Assembly: GCA_963707665.1 (NCBI GenBank) | Contig: CAVPQU010000002.1 | Span: 248,001 to 312,000 of the forward strand | Direction of reading: 5' to 3' | DNA length: 64,000 bases | DNA from: DATJCV01 sp963707665 | GTDB taxonomy: Bacteria > Pseudomonadota > Gammaproteobacteria > Burkholderiales > Burkholderiaceae_D | Shown here: positions 47,077 to 55,747 of the stretch, piece after piece | How the letters are laid out: each line of letters starts with the position of its first letter | Numbering within the stretch: the stretch's first letter is position 1 | Program-made: the position numbers and the translations under genes | Notes under the pieces: model-generated | What the model was told of the DNA's origin: nothing | Databases searched by the model: none | The model's input: only the letters and a program-made list of their open reading frames with translations

Positions 47077-47679
47077 TACGTACTGCTGTTCGCGCTGCTG
47101 CTGGCGCTCTTGATGCTGGCCGCATGCGGTGAAAAAAACGCTGATGGCGTGGCGCAAACGCCGTCGAGCCAGTTCCAGAATACCGACGTCACCGGGCTCG
47201 GCTATGCGCACGATTTTGCGCTGACCGACCACCATGGCAAGCCGCGCACGCTGGCCGACTTCAAGGGCAAGGCGGTGGTGGTGTTCTTCGGTTATACCCA
47301 GTGTCCGGATGTCTGCCCGACCACGATGGCCGAGATGGCTGCCGTGATGCAGGAACTGGGGCCGCTGGCCGACCGCGTGCAGGTCTTGTTCGTGACCGTC
47401 GATCCGGCCCGCGACACGCAGGAGTTGCTGGCGAAGTACGTGCCGGCCTTTGACTCCCGTTTTCTCGGGCTGTATGGCGACCAGGCGGCGACCGAAAAGG
47501 TGGCCAAGGAATTCAAGGTGTTTTTCCAGAAAGTGCCGGGCCAGGAGCCGGGTAGTTACACCATGGATCACACCGCCGGCAGCTATGTGTTCGATCCGCA
47601 GGGTCGCATTCGGCTGTTCGTGCGGCACGGGCAGGGTCCCGAGCCGATCGTGCACGACTTGAAGCTATTGCTGTCCTGA
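47073..47679 (+). CDS. SCO1/SenC family copper chaperone lipoprotein, frameshifted near start
   Basis: Thioredoxin-fold copper chaperone for the CuA centre. Motif FFGYTQCPDVCPTTMAEM contains the CxxxC copper ligands, and the distal His is in TMDHTAGSYVFDPQGRIRL. The start is ATG at 47073, overlapping the ctaB stop. One extra base near 47083 separates it from the lipoprotein signal LLFALLLALLMLAAC; the lipobox is LAAC. Corrected length is about 201 residues. It is the last gene of the oxidase assembly operon and precedes a bidirectional terminator. Confidence 0.9.
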
Positions 47680-47749
47680 CTTGGCCCGCGCCGCGCCAGG
47701 CGGCAGTGCTGTTCTCCACAATATTCTCCGGCTCCGTTTCATGTAAGTG

Positions 47750-47812
47750 GGAGTATATTGAAATTTCGTCCATTTCATGCCCGGGATAGGCCGCTGGTGC
47801 GAGGAGTATATG
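47750..47812 (+). repeat. dispersed GGAGTAT paired-box repeat, copy R4
   Basis: GGAGTATATT at 47750 and GGAGTATATG at 47803 are 53 bases apart, with GAAATTTCG after the first as in copy R3. An imperfect inverted repeat CAATATTCTCC (47720-47730) pairs with GGAGTATATTG (47750-47760) with one mismatch. It sits between the convergent SCO and rpoH genes, just before their shared terminator. Confidence 0.72.
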
Positions 47813-47889
47813 CTTACAGGCAACTCCTCTCTCGCCTCGGGAAACGGCTGGAGATAGCCCTCATCGCCGCAGCAGCGGCGCGGCAAAAG

Positions 47890-47917
47890 AAAAGGCGCTC
47901 TTTCGAGCGCCTTTTTT
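47890..47917 (-). terminator. bidirectional terminator between the SCO gene and rpoH
   Basis: GGCGCTC (47894-47900) and GAGCGCC (47905-47911) form a 7-bp stem with a 4-base loop. TTTTTT follows on the plus strand and an A-rich run precedes it, giving a U-run on the minus strand. It probably ends rpoH, 21 bases past its stop, and the SCO transcript. Confidence 0.88.
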
Positions 47918-47937
47918 GTGTTTGCGGTCATCCCGCG

Positions 47938-48837
47938 TCAGGCATATTCCGCCAGCGACCCCTTCATCTTCTTCAGCGCCACCGCCTCAATCTGGCGAAT
48001 GCGTTCGGCCGAAACGCCGAATTCCCCCGCCAGTTCGTGCAGCGTGGCGCCCGAGCCGTCGTCGTTGGCCAGCCAGCGCGCTTCGACGATACGGCGCGAA
48101 CGGTCGTCCAGCTTGCCCAGTGCGCTTTCCAGGCCTTCCGACTGCAGGCGGTCGTATTGCTGCGCTTCCAGTACGCTGGTCGGCTCATGCAGCTCGGACG
48201 ACAGGTAACCGATCGGCGCAAACTTCTCGTCGTCGTCATCGGTCGGCGCTTCCAGCGCGATGTCGCGGCCGGTCAGGCGCGTTTCCATCTCGATCACTTC
48301 CTCGCGCTTGACGTTCAGGGTCGCGGCCAGAGCATCGACCTGCGCCGGCGTCATCGTGTCCAGCCCTTCCTTGTGGCTGCGCAGATTGAAGAACAGCTTG
48401 CGCTGCGCCTTGGTGGTCGCAACCTTGACCAGGCGCCAGTTTTTCAGGATGTACTCATGCATCTCGGCCTTGATCCAGTGCATCGCATACGACACCAGGC
48501 GCACGCCTTGGTCGGGATCGAAGCGCTTGACTGCCTTCATCAAGCCGATATTGCCTTCCTGGATCAGGTCGGCATGCGGCAAGCCATACCCCAGATAGCC
48601 ACGCGCGATCGACACCACCAGGCGCAGATGGGACAGCACCAGTTCTTGCGCCGCGCCAAGGTCATTGCTTTCGCGCAGGCGGCGCGCCAGCGACATTTCC
48701 TCGTCGTGCGTCAGCATCGGCAAGCGGTTGACGGCGGAAATGTAGGCGTCGATATTGCCCAGGCCTCCGGTAAAGCCAAGTGCCAGCGCGGTGTTGTTCA
48801 CCGGAATCAATGCGGCTTGCGCAGAGCTTGCTTTCAT
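47938..48837 (-). CDS. rpoH: RNA polymerase sigma-32 (heat shock) factor
   Basis: Sigma factor directing the heat-shock regulon. The 299-residue product has region 2 (HDEEMSLARRLRESND, RLVVSIARGYLGYGLPHADL, VRLVSYAMHWIKAEMHEYIL), the RpoH box QRKLFFNLRSHKEG that marks sigma-32, and region 4 with LHELAGEFGVSAERIRQIEA. The ATG at 48837 has GGGAG 8 bases upstream. It follows ftsX as in many proteobacteria. A perfect CIRCE operator lies 74 bases upstream, so HrcA repression of rpoH is likely. Confidence 0.97.
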   Translation of the reverse strand: MKASSAQAALIPVNNTALALGFTGGLGNIDAYISAVNRLPMLTHDEEMSLARRLRESNDLGAAQELVLSHLRLVVSIARGYLGYGLPHADLIQEGNIGLMKAVKRFDPDQGVRLVSYAMHWIKAEMHEYILKNWRLVKVATTKAQRKLFFNLRSHKEGLDTMTPAQVDALAATLNVKREEVIEMETRLTGRDIALEAPTDDDDEKFAPIGYLSSELHEPTSVLEAQQYDRLQSEGLESALGKLDDRSRRIVEARWLANDDGSGATLHELAGEFGVSAERIRQIEAVALKKMKGSLAEYA

Positions 48838-48910
48838 CGTTTCTCCCAATGGTTCAACTGCGGCGATGACTTGCCTTCGAAACAGCCATCAAGCGGGCTA
48901 ATGGCCAATT

Positions 48911-48937
48911 TTAGCACTCCACCCGATAGAGTGCTAA
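48911..48937 (-). promoter_or_regulatory. CIRCE operator (HrcA-binding site) upstream of rpoH
   Basis: TTAGCACTC-N9-GAGTGCTAA is an exact match to the CIRCE consensus. It lies 74 bases upstream of the rpoH start codon. HrcA represses through CIRCE; placing one at rpoH would tie the whole sigma-32 regulon to HrcA. hrcA itself is not in the window. Confidence 0.93.
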
Positions 48938-49100
48938 TTGCGGTAATCGAAGGGCGGCATAGTCAATAACTATAAAACGCCAAATCTTGATTGTGCGCCG
49001 ACGGAAAAAATTTAGAACTGATCCAGCACAGGAAGTTGCGCCGTCTCAAACAAAAAGTTGGAAAAGTAAGGCCGAGAATTTGACAGGGCGGAAGATGCCA

Positions 49101-49175
49101 GGAGTATGCCGAAAAATCAGAGTGCGCCCCTCGACCGCGGGCAACACGAAAATATACCTGGGCTAGTATATGGAG
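49101..49175 (+). repeat. dispersed GGAGTAT paired-box repeat, copy R5 (degenerate)
   Basis: GGAGTATGCC at 49101 is followed by GAAAAATCAG, as in copies R2 and R8; a partner CTAGTATATGG starts at 49163, 62 bases on, so the spacing is longer here and the second box is altered. AAATATACC lies at 49150-49158. It sits between ftsX and rpoH. Confidence 0.5.
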
Positions 49176-49194
49176 GGGTTCGCCAGCGCGGCGC

Positions 49195-50124
49195 TCATCC
49201 CAGTCGTACCAGATGGCGCCTGACCGACAGCACTGCCCCGGCCAAGCCCAGTAGCGCGCTGGCCGCCAGCAAGCCGAGCGTGGCGGACAGCCCAAGTGGC
49301 GCCAGCTGGAAGTCCGATGCATATAGTCGGGCGAATTCGGTAATCGCCTGGTTCAGCGGTCGCAAGGCCAAGGCGACTGCGCTCATCGCCACGCCGCCGG
49401 CGCACAGGCCGAGCAGCACGCCGCTGTAGTAAAACGGCCGGTGGATGAAGGCGTCGGTGGCGCCGACCAGCCGTGATACCTCGATTTCCTCGCGTTGCGT
49501 CATCACCTGCAGCCGGATCGTGTTGAAAATGACCGCGATCACCACCACCGCCAGCGTGCCGCCCAGCAGCACCAGCGATAGCCGCAAGATACGCAACAGC
49601 GCCGCGAGGCGCTTGACCCAGGCCGAATCGACTTGCACCGCCTCGACCCCTGGCAGCGCCTGCAACTGTGTCGCCAGCGTGTCGATGCCGGCCGCGTCGG
49701 CAGCATCTTGAAAGCCGGGCAATTTCAGCACATAGCCATCCGGCAGCGGGTTGGAACCGAGCGTGGCCAAGGCATCCGACAGGCCGCTCTTGTCTTTCAA
49801 TGCGTTCAATGCTTGCTCACGCGGCATGAATTCCAGCTTGGCACCGGCTTGCTGCTGCTGCGGCAAGACGCGCCGAATCGCCGGCGCCAGCGCGTTCGCC
49901 TGTTCGCGCGACGTGTTCATGGTGAGGAAAATGCTGATTTCCGGCTCCACCGCGAGTTGCGCCGACACCGGCCGGATATTGTCCAGCAAGGTCAGCCCGG
50001 CGATCGGCAGCGCGAACGCGATGGCCACTACCAGCACGTTCAGCGCGAAGCTGGCCGGCGACTTCAGCAAATGGCCGCAGGCCACCGCCAGCGCGAAACG
50101 ATGGTGTCGCAGCCAGCTTTTCAT
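49195..50124 (-). CDS. ftsX: cell division protein FtsX
   Basis: Permease-like partner of FtsE that controls septal peptidoglycan hydrolases. The 309-residue product has the four-transmembrane FtsX topology with a periplasmic domain between helices 1 and 2: SFALNVLVVAIAFALPIAG, then VDSAWVKRLAALLRILRL, REEIEVSRLVGATDAFIHRP and the two C-terminal helices. The ATG overlaps the ftsE stop by 4 bases. Gene order ftsY-ftsE-ftsX then rpoH is classical. Confidence 0.96.
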   Translation of the reverse strand: MKSWLRHHRFALAVACGHLLKSPASFALNVLVVAIAFALPIAGLTLLDNIRPVSAQLAVEPEISIFLTMNTSREQANALAPAIRRVLPQQQQAGAKLEFMPREQALNALKDKSGLSDALATLGSNPLPDGYVLKLPGFQDAADAAGIDTLATQLQALPGVEAVQVDSAWVKRLAALLRILRLSLVLLGGTLAVVVIAVIFNTIRLQVMTQREEIEVSRLVGATDAFIHRPFYYSGVLLGLCAGGVAMSAVALALRPLNQAITEFARLYASDFQLAPLGLSATLGLLAASALLGLAGAVLSVRRHLVRLG

Positions 50125-50816
50125 GTGCTGGCCTCGGCTGCGTCTTGCCGGCGCCAGGTTTCCGCGACCTGACCGCGATCGAGGAATACCACCCGGCTGG
50201 CGGTATCGAGGAATTGCTCATCGTGGGTCGAAATCAGGCAGGTAACGCCGACTCCATGAAACGATCGCAACGCATCCAGCACCTGATTGGCGCTGGCGCG
50301 GTCCAGGTTGGCGGTCGGCTCGTCGGCCAGGATGACTTGCGGCCGGTTGACGATGGCGCGCGCAATCGTGACCCGCTGTTGCTCGCCGCCTGAGAGCGCC
50401 AGCGGCTCGCTTGCCGCCTTGGAAAGCAGGCCCAGCTTGTCGAGCGCGGCGCGCGCGCGTTTCTCGGCGTCGCTGCGGGCGGCGCCGCACACCAGCAATG
50501 GCAACATCACATTGGCCAGCACGCTGCGGTCGTTCAACAGCGATTGCTGCTGGAAGATCAGGCCCAGATTGCGCCGCAGCCAAGGCAGGCCGGAGGTCTT
50601 CAGGCGGCCGATGTCTTGCCCCTGCACCAGCAGCGTGCCGGAACTGGGGCGCTCAATGCCGGCGATCAGTTTCAAGAGCGTCGATTTGCCGGCGCCGGAT
50701 GGTCCTGCCAAAAACACCAGTTCGCCCTTGCCGACGGTCAGCGTGACGTCGCGCAAGGCCACCGCATCGGCCGCGTAGCGTTTGCCGACCCGCTGGAATT
50801 CGATTATCGGGGTCAT
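50121..50816 (-). CDS. ftsE: cell division ATP-binding protein FtsE
   Basis: ABC ATPase that works with FtsX at the division septum. The 231-residue product has Walker A GPSGAGKSTLLKLIAG, Q-loop region LGLIFQQQSLL, the ABC signature ALSGGEQQRVTIARAI, Walker B VILADEPTANLD and the switch His in LISTHDEQF. It starts 16 bases after the ftsY stop and overlaps ftsX by 4 bases. Confidence 0.97.
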   Translation of the reverse strand: MTPIIEFQRVGKRYAADAVALRDVTLTVGKGELVFLAGPSGAGKSTLLKLIAGIERPSSGTLLVQGQDIGRLKTSGLPWLRRNLGLIFQQQSLLNDRSVLANVMLPLLVCGAARSDAEKRARAALDKLGLLSKAASEPLALSGGEQQRVTIARAIVNRPQVILADEPTANLDRASANQVLDALRSFHGVGVTCLISTHDEQFLDTASRVVFLDRGQVAETWRRQDAAEAST

Positions 50817-50831
50817 CGTATGCGCTTCCGC

Positions 50832-51887
50832 TCAGCCCAGCAGCGCATCGACAAATTCGACCGCATTGAAGGGTTGCAAGTCTTCGATTTTTTCACCGAC
50901 GCCGATGAAATACACCGGGATCGGATTGCTGCGCGCAATGGCTGCCAGCACGCCACCCTTGGCAGTGCCGTCCAGCTTGGTGATGACCAGTCCGGTCAGG
51001 CCGAGCGCGGCGTCGAAGGCCTTGACCTGTGCCAGTGCATTTTGCCCGGTGTTGCCGTCGATCACCAGCAGGATTTCATGCGGTGCGCCGTCCATGCCCT
51101 TGCCGATCACGCGCTTGATTTTTTTCAGCTCGTCCATCAGGTGCAACTGGGTCGGCAGGCGGCCGGCGGTATCCACCATCACCACATTGGTGCCGCGCGC
51201 GCGCGCCGACTGTACCGCGTCGAACGCGACCGCGGCCGGGTCGCCGGATTCCTGAGAAATCACGGACACGTTGTTGCGCTCGCCCCAGATCGTCAACTGC
51301 TCGCGGGCCGCCGCGCGGAAAGTGTCGCCGGCCGCCAGCAGCACCGATTGCCGGTGCGCCTGCAAATGCTTGGCCAGCTTGCCAATGGTAGTGGTCTTGC
51401 CGGCGCCGTTGACGCCGGCAATCATCATGACCAAGGGCTGGTGCCGTCCCAGCACCAGCGGCTTTTGCAGGCTCGACAGCAATTCGGTCAGCAGGGCGCG
51501 CAAGGCTTGCTTGACTTGTTGCGCTTCGGTCAGCTTCTCGTCCTTGACCTTCTTTTTCAGTGCGCCGAGCAGGAATTGAGTGGCATCGACGCCGGCGTCC
51601 GCCATCAGCAGCGCCGATTCCAGCTCTTCGTACAGCGCGTCGTCGATGCGGGCGCCGACGAAGATCGTGGTCAGGCTGGATGAAGTCTTGGCAAGCCCGG
51701 TTTTCAGTCGCGCGACCCAGGATTTTTTTTGCTCCGGGGTGGTGACCGCTGGTATGACGAGTTCGTCATCGGCTGGCAGCGCCGGCGCCGTGGCGTCGAC
51801 TGCCGGCGCAATCGATGACGCCGGCTGGACTGGCTCGGGTGCGACGGTGGTTTCGGGTTTGGGTTTTTTCTTGAAGAAACTAAACAT
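50832..51887 (-). CDS. ftsY: signal recognition particle receptor FtsY
   Basis: SRP receptor GTPase for co-translational membrane insertion. The 351-residue product starts MFSFFKKKPKPETTVAPEP, with an acidic/proline-rich A-domain, then the NG domain: GVNGAGKTTTIGKLAKHL (G1), AAGDTFRAAAREQL (G2), VMVDTAGRLPTQLHLMDEL (G3), ITKLDGTAKGGVL (G4) and FIGVGEKIEDLQPF (G5). The ATG at 51887 is chosen over an upstream start because this N-terminus is typical. It heads the ftsY-ftsE-ftsX group, divergent from the M16 peptidase genes. Confidence 0.97.
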   Translation of the reverse strand: MFSFFKKKPKPETTVAPEPVQPASSIAPAVDATAPALPADDELVIPAVTTPEQKKSWVARLKTGLAKTSSSLTTIFVGARIDDALYEELESALLMADAGVDATQFLLGALKKKVKDEKLTEAQQVKQALRALLTELLSSLQKPLVLGRHQPLVMMIAGVNGAGKTTTIGKLAKHLQAHRQSVLLAAGDTFRAAAREQLTIWGERNNVSVISQESGDPAAVAFDAVQSARARGTNVVMVDTAGRLPTQLHLMDELKKIKRVIGKGMDGAPHEILLVIDGNTGQNALAQVKAFDAALGLTGLVITKLDGTAKGGVLAAIARSNPIPVYFIGVGEKIEDLQPFNAVEFVDALLG

Positions 51888-51963
51888 CGGCGGCCACGCG
51901 AGAATGCCGGCAGCGGCGCCGGCAAGGATATACAATCATTCGCATTCTAACAGAGCACCGACC

Positions 51964-53334
51964 ATGAAATTTTCAATTCGCGCAATCGCGCTGGTATGGC
52001 TGTGGCTGGGCTTGTGCCTATTGGCGCAAGCGGCGCCGGCGCAGGAATTCATGCTGACCAACGGCATGAAGATCATCGTCAAGGAAGATCACCGGGCGCC
52101 CACCGTGGCGCACATGATCTGGTACCGGGTCGGCTCGATGGACGAGTTCAACGGCACCACCGGCGTCGCCCATGCGCTGGAACACATGATGTTCAAGGGC
52201 ACCAAGACGCTCAAGCCGGGCGAATTCAGCCGCCGCGTGGCGGCCCTGGGCGGGCGCGAAAATGCCTTCACCAGCAAGGATTTCACCGCCTATTTCCAGC
52301 AAATCGAGAAATCGAAACTGGAAGCGGTGATGGCGCTGGAAGCCGACCGTCTGGCCAACCTGGTGTTCGACCCGGCCGAGTTCGCGCAGGAAATCAAGGT
52401 GGTGATGGAAGAGCGCCGCCTGCGCACCGACGACCAGCCAGATGCACAGGTGGACGAGGCGCTGAATGCCGCCGCTTTTAACGCCCATCCCTATCATCAT
52501 CCGATCGTCGGCTGGATGGACGATCTGCAAAACATGACGGTGGCCGACGCCAAGGCCTGGCACGACGCCTGGTACGCGCCGAACAACGCGACCATGATCG
52601 TGACCGGCGATGTCGAGGCCGAAGCGGTGCATGCGCTGGCGCAAAAATATTTCGGCGGCATCCCGGCCAAGCCGTTGCCCGTGCGCAAGCCGCAGAACGA
52701 ACCGCCGCAGCGCGGCGTGCGCCGCGTGACAGTCAAGGCGCCAGCGGAAAACCCGTACGTGGCGCTGGCGTTCAAGGCCCCGGCCTTGCGCGATGTCGAG
52801 CGGGACGATGAAGTGCATGCACTCACGGTATTGGCGGCGGTGCTGGATGGCTACGACAATGCGCGCCTGAATGCGAATCTGGTGCGCACCGAGCGCGTCG
52901 CCAATTCGGTTGGCGCCAACTATTCGGGTCTGTCGCGCGGGCCGGTGCTATTTACGCTGGACGGTACGCCGGCGCTTGGCGTCTCCACCGAACAACTGGA
53001 ACAGAAGCTGCGCGCCGAAGTGCAGCGCGTCGCCCAGGATGGCGTATCGGAAGCCGAGTTGCAGCGCGTCAAGACGCAGCTGGTGGCCAGCCAGATCTAC
53101 AAGCGCGATTCGATTTTCGGCCAGGCGATGGAAATCGGCGCCTACGAGATGAGTGGCATTTCGCAAAAGCAGATCGATCGCGTCATTGAAAAGCTGCGCG
53201 CGGTGACGCCGCAGCAGGTGCAGGCGGTCGCGCAAAAATATTTCGGCGACGACAGCCTGACAGTGGCGACGCTGGTGCCGCTGCCCTTGTCGGGGAAAAA
53301 GGCGGCGCCGCCGCCGACAGACCTGCTGCGTTGA
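51964..53334 (+). CDS. M16 family zinc peptidase, catalytic subunit
   Basis: Pitrilysin-type metallopeptidase, predicted periplasmic. The 456-residue product begins with a signal peptide ending near AQAAPA. The inverted zinc motif HALEHMMFKG (HxxEH) is intact, with the distal Glu in EIKVVMEERRLRTD. The second domain contains APALRDVERDDEVHALTVLA. The neighbouring gene encodes a related subunit without HxxEH, so the pair probably forms a heterodimer with one active site, as for M16B proteins. Substrate unknown. Confidence 0.93.
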   Translation: MKFSIRAIALVWLWLGLCLLAQAAPAQEFMLTNGMKIIVKEDHRAPTVAHMIWYRVGSMDEFNGTTGVAHALEHMMFKGTKTLKPGEFSRRVAALGGRENAFTSKDFTAYFQQIEKSKLEAVMALEADRLANLVFDPAEFAQEIKVVMEERRLRTDDQPDAQVDEALNAAAFNAHPYHHPIVGWMDDLQNMTVADAKAWHDAWYAPNNATMIVTGDVEAEAVHALAQKYFGGIPAKPLPVRKPQNEPPQRGVRRVTVKAPAENPYVALAFKAPALRDVERDDEVHALTVLAAVLDGYDNARLNANLVRTERVANSVGANYSGLSRGPVLFTLDGTPALGVSTEQLEQKLRAEVQRVAQDGVSEAELQRVKTQLVASQIYKRDSIFGQAMEIGAYEMSGISQKQIDRVIEKLRAVTPQQVQAVAQKYFGDDSLTVATLVPLPLSGKKAAPPPTDLLR

Positions 53335-53411
53335 GCCGCCATGGTCGCCACCACCTGCAACGGCGGACTGCGCGCGGCGCGTTTCCGTCCAACTCCATGC
53401 GCTGATATCCG

Positions 53412-54791
53412 ATGAAAAAACTGATCCTGATCCTTACCGCCAGCCTTGCCGTTTGCTTCAGCCTGAATGCGCAGGCGGCACTGCAGATCCAGACCTGGAC
53501 ACTGGCCAATGGTGCGCGCGTACTGTTCGTCGAAAACCACTCGATCCCGATCGTCGACCTGAACGTCGATTTCGACGCCGGCGCGCGGCGCGATCCGGTT
53601 GGCAAGGCGGGCCTGGCGCAGTTGACCAATGCCATGCTGGCGCGCGGCTTGCGCGAGGGACGCTTCAGCGACAGCAATAAGGGGAGTGGCGCACAGGCCG
53701 AGATGAAGCTGGAGCCGGCGCTATCCGAGGCGCAAATTTCGGATGCCTTTGCCGATACCGCCGCCGAGCGCGGCGGCGGCGCCGACGCTGAACGCGCCAA
53801 CGCCTCGCTGCGCAGCCTGTCGAGTCTGCCGGAGCGGGCAACGGCAGTGAAGCTGCTGGCGCGCGTCCTGGCACAGCCGACCTTCCCGCCCGAATTGCTG
53901 GAGCGCGACAAGGCGCGCACCATCGCCGGCATCAAGGAAGACCTGACCAAGCCGGAGGCGATTGCCGGCAAGGCGTTCTGGCACCTGCTGTACGGCAGCC
54001 ATCCCTATGCATGGGAAGCGACGGTCGAGTCGGTGGCGGCGATCACGCGCGATGATCTTGCCGTGTTCCATCGCACGCACTACGTCGCCAATCGCGCGGT
54101 GATATCGATTATCGGCGACGTCACGCGTGCCGATGCCGAACAGATTGCCGAGGAGTTGACGCTGCGCCTGCCGCAGGGTGGGCCGTTGCCGGCCATGCCG
54201 CCGGTGCCGGACGCGCGTGCGCAGCAGCAGCGCATTCCGCACCCGGCGTCGCAGGCGCATATCCTGATCGGGATGCCGGCTGAAGTGCGCGGCGACCCCG
54301 ATTATTTCGCGCTGATAGTCGGCAATTACATTCTTGGCGGCGGCGGTTTCGTCTCGCGTCTGACGAATGAAGTGCGCGAAAAGCGCGGCCTGACCTATGG
54401 CGTCTACAGCGGCTTCAGTCCGATGGCGCAAAAGGGACCATTCCAGATCGGCTTGCAGACCAAGAAGGAAAGTGCCGAACAAGCCCTGCGCCTGGTGAAT
54501 CAGGTTCTGGCGGCCTTTCTGCGCGATGGCCCGACGGCGGACGAACTGCAAGCGGCCAAGGACAATCTGATTGGTAGTTTTCCGCTGCGCATCGACAACA
54601 ACCGCAAGATTCTGGGCAATATCGCGCTGATCGGCTTTTACAAGCTCCCGCTCGATTATCTCGACACCTGGACTGAACACGTGGCCAAGGTGAGCATCGC
54701 CGACGTCCGTGCCGCGTTTGCGCGCAAGGTGGTGCAGAAGGAATTGTCGACCGTGGTCGTGGGTGCCGAGCCCGAGGGCACTGGAAAATAG
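53412..54791 (+). CDS. M16 family peptidase-like protein, non-catalytic subunit
   Basis: A 459-residue partner of the preceding peptidase. The signal peptide ends near AQAAL. The position of HxxEH is occupied by GLAQLTNAMLARGLREG, so no zinc site exists. The C-terminal half has RLTNEVREKRGLTYGVYSGF, whose Arg/Tyr pair is typical of the inactive M16B subunit that helps hold the peptide backbone. It starts 77 bases after the upstream gene and is co-directional. Confidence 0.93.
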   Translation: MKKLILILTASLAVCFSLNAQAALQIQTWTLANGARVLFVENHSIPIVDLNVDFDAGARRDPVGKAGLAQLTNAMLARGLREGRFSDSNKGSGAQAEMKLEPALSEAQISDAFADTAAERGGGADAERANASLRSLSSLPERATAVKLLARVLAQPTFPPELLERDKARTIAGIKEDLTKPEAIAGKAFWHLLYGSHPYAWEATVESVAAITRDDLAVFHRTHYVANRAVISIIGDVTRADAEQIAEELTLRLPQGGPLPAMPPVPDARAQQQRIPHPASQAHILIGMPAEVRGDPDYFALIVGNYILGGGGFVSRLTNEVREKRGLTYGVYSGFSPMAQKGPFQIGLQTKKESAEQALRLVNQVLAAFLRDGPTADELQAAKDNLIGSFPLRIDNNRKILGNIALIGFYKLPLDYLDTWTEHVAKVSIADVRAAFARKVVQKELSTVVVGAEPEGTGK

Positions 54792-54973
54792 CCGGGCTAT
54801 TACTGGTTTGAAACCGTAGCGTCTTGCCTGTTGTTCCGAGCGCGTTAGTCGGCGACCCAGTGCCGGCGATGCAGCGAAAGCGCCCCCAGACCCCATTGAA
54901 AGCCGCCGGAATGAACCAGATCGCCTCGGGCTTAAACAATTAACACGGCTACCGGGAAATAAATGCGTGTCTG

Positions 54974-55033
54974 CCAGTATTTCCCAGGTGGCGCATCCCG
55001 CAGGCGAGACCGGCCGATTTCAAGACATACTCC
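54974..55033 (-). repeat. dispersed GGAGTAT paired-box repeat, copy R6 (degenerate partner)
   Basis: On the minus strand GGAGTATGTC (55033-55024) is followed by TTGAAATCGG, and the partner AAATACTGGCA lies about 50 bases on, at the same spacing as in copy R2. It lies immediately upstream of the rsmD start at 55039, so the longer rsmD start at 54967 would be inside the repeat, which argues for the shorter protein. Confidence 0.5.
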
Positions 55034-55038
55034 AGAGC

Positions 55039-55704
55039 ATGCAAAAACGACAGAAAATGCTGACGGCAGTGAAATCCGTGACGCATGGCACGGCGCCGCA
55101 TCAAGTGCGCATCATTGGCGGCCAGTGGAAACGCACGCCGCTGCCGGTGTTGAGCGCCGAAGGTTTGCGGCCGACGCCGGACCGGGTGCGCGAAACCGTG
55201 TTCAACTGGCTCGGCCATTTGCTCGCTGGCGACTGGGCGCGCATGCGCTGCCTGGACCTGTTTGCCGGCAGCGGCGCGCTCGGTTTCGAGGCGGCCAGCC
55301 GCGGTGCGGCGCAGGTGACGCTGGTGGAGCAGAGCACGCCTGCGGTGCGGCAGCTGGAAGCAGTCAAAGCCAAATTGCAGGCGCAACAAGTGACCATCCT
55401 GCGCGCCGATGGCCTGCGGCTGGCGCAGGACTGGGCCGAACGCGCGCCGGCCGACCCGGCATCGGGCGCACCGCGCTTCGACCTGATTTTCATCGATCCG
55501 CCATATCATCAGGAGTGGCTGCAAAAAGTGCTGCCGCTGTGCGCGCGGCTGCTGTCCGAAAGCGGTATCGTATATGTCGAGACCGAGGCGGCGCTGGACG
55601 GCGACCCAGCCGCGACATGGATGAACGAGTGGGAAATCGTGCGCGCCGATCGGGCCGGCATGGTGTTTTATCATTTGCTGCGGTGCAAACATGGGCAGCA
55701 GTAA
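55039..55704 (+). CDS. rsmD: 16S rRNA (guanine(966)-N2)-methyltransferase
   Basis: Methylates G966 of 16S rRNA with SAM. The product from ATG 55039 has 221 residues. SAM-binding motif CLDLFAGSGALGFEAASRG and catalytic motif FDLIFIDPPYHQEWLQKVL are clear, with VRIIGGQWKRTPLPV and LRPTPDRVRETVFNWL in the N-terminal part. A GTG at 54967 would add 24 residues but lies inside repeat R6. coaD follows 43 bases later, a common arrangement. Confidence 0.95.
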   Translation: MQKRQKMLTAVKSVTHGTAPHQVRIIGGQWKRTPLPVLSAEGLRPTPDRVRETVFNWLGHLLAGDWARMRCLDLFAGSGALGFEAASRGAAQVTLVEQSTPAVRQLEAVKAKLQAQQVTILRADGLRLAQDWAERAPADPASGAPRFDLIFIDPPYHQEWLQKVLPLCARLLSESGIVYVETEAALDGDPAATWMNEWEIVRADRAGMVFYHLLRCKHGQQ

Positions 55705-55747
55705 GGCATAATGCGCGTTTCACAGGTCATACCGAGAGGGTGCTGCG

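Larger units (their letters stand above)
48838..49194. other. rpoH upstream region
   Basis: A 357-base gap between ftsX and rpoH. It contains the rpoH promoter region with the CIRCE element (48911-48937) and, further upstream, repeat copy R5 (49101-49175). Nothing else coding was seen. Confidence 0.6.

Noticed and set aside
46198..47655. 485-codon antisense frame over ctaB and the SCO gene
   Set aside because: It spans two well-supported genes on the other strand and has the low-information composition of an antisense shadow.
54967..55038. Upstream GTG start for rsmD
   Set aside because: The extra 24 residues would be encoded by repeat copy R6 and are not typical of RsmD N-termini.
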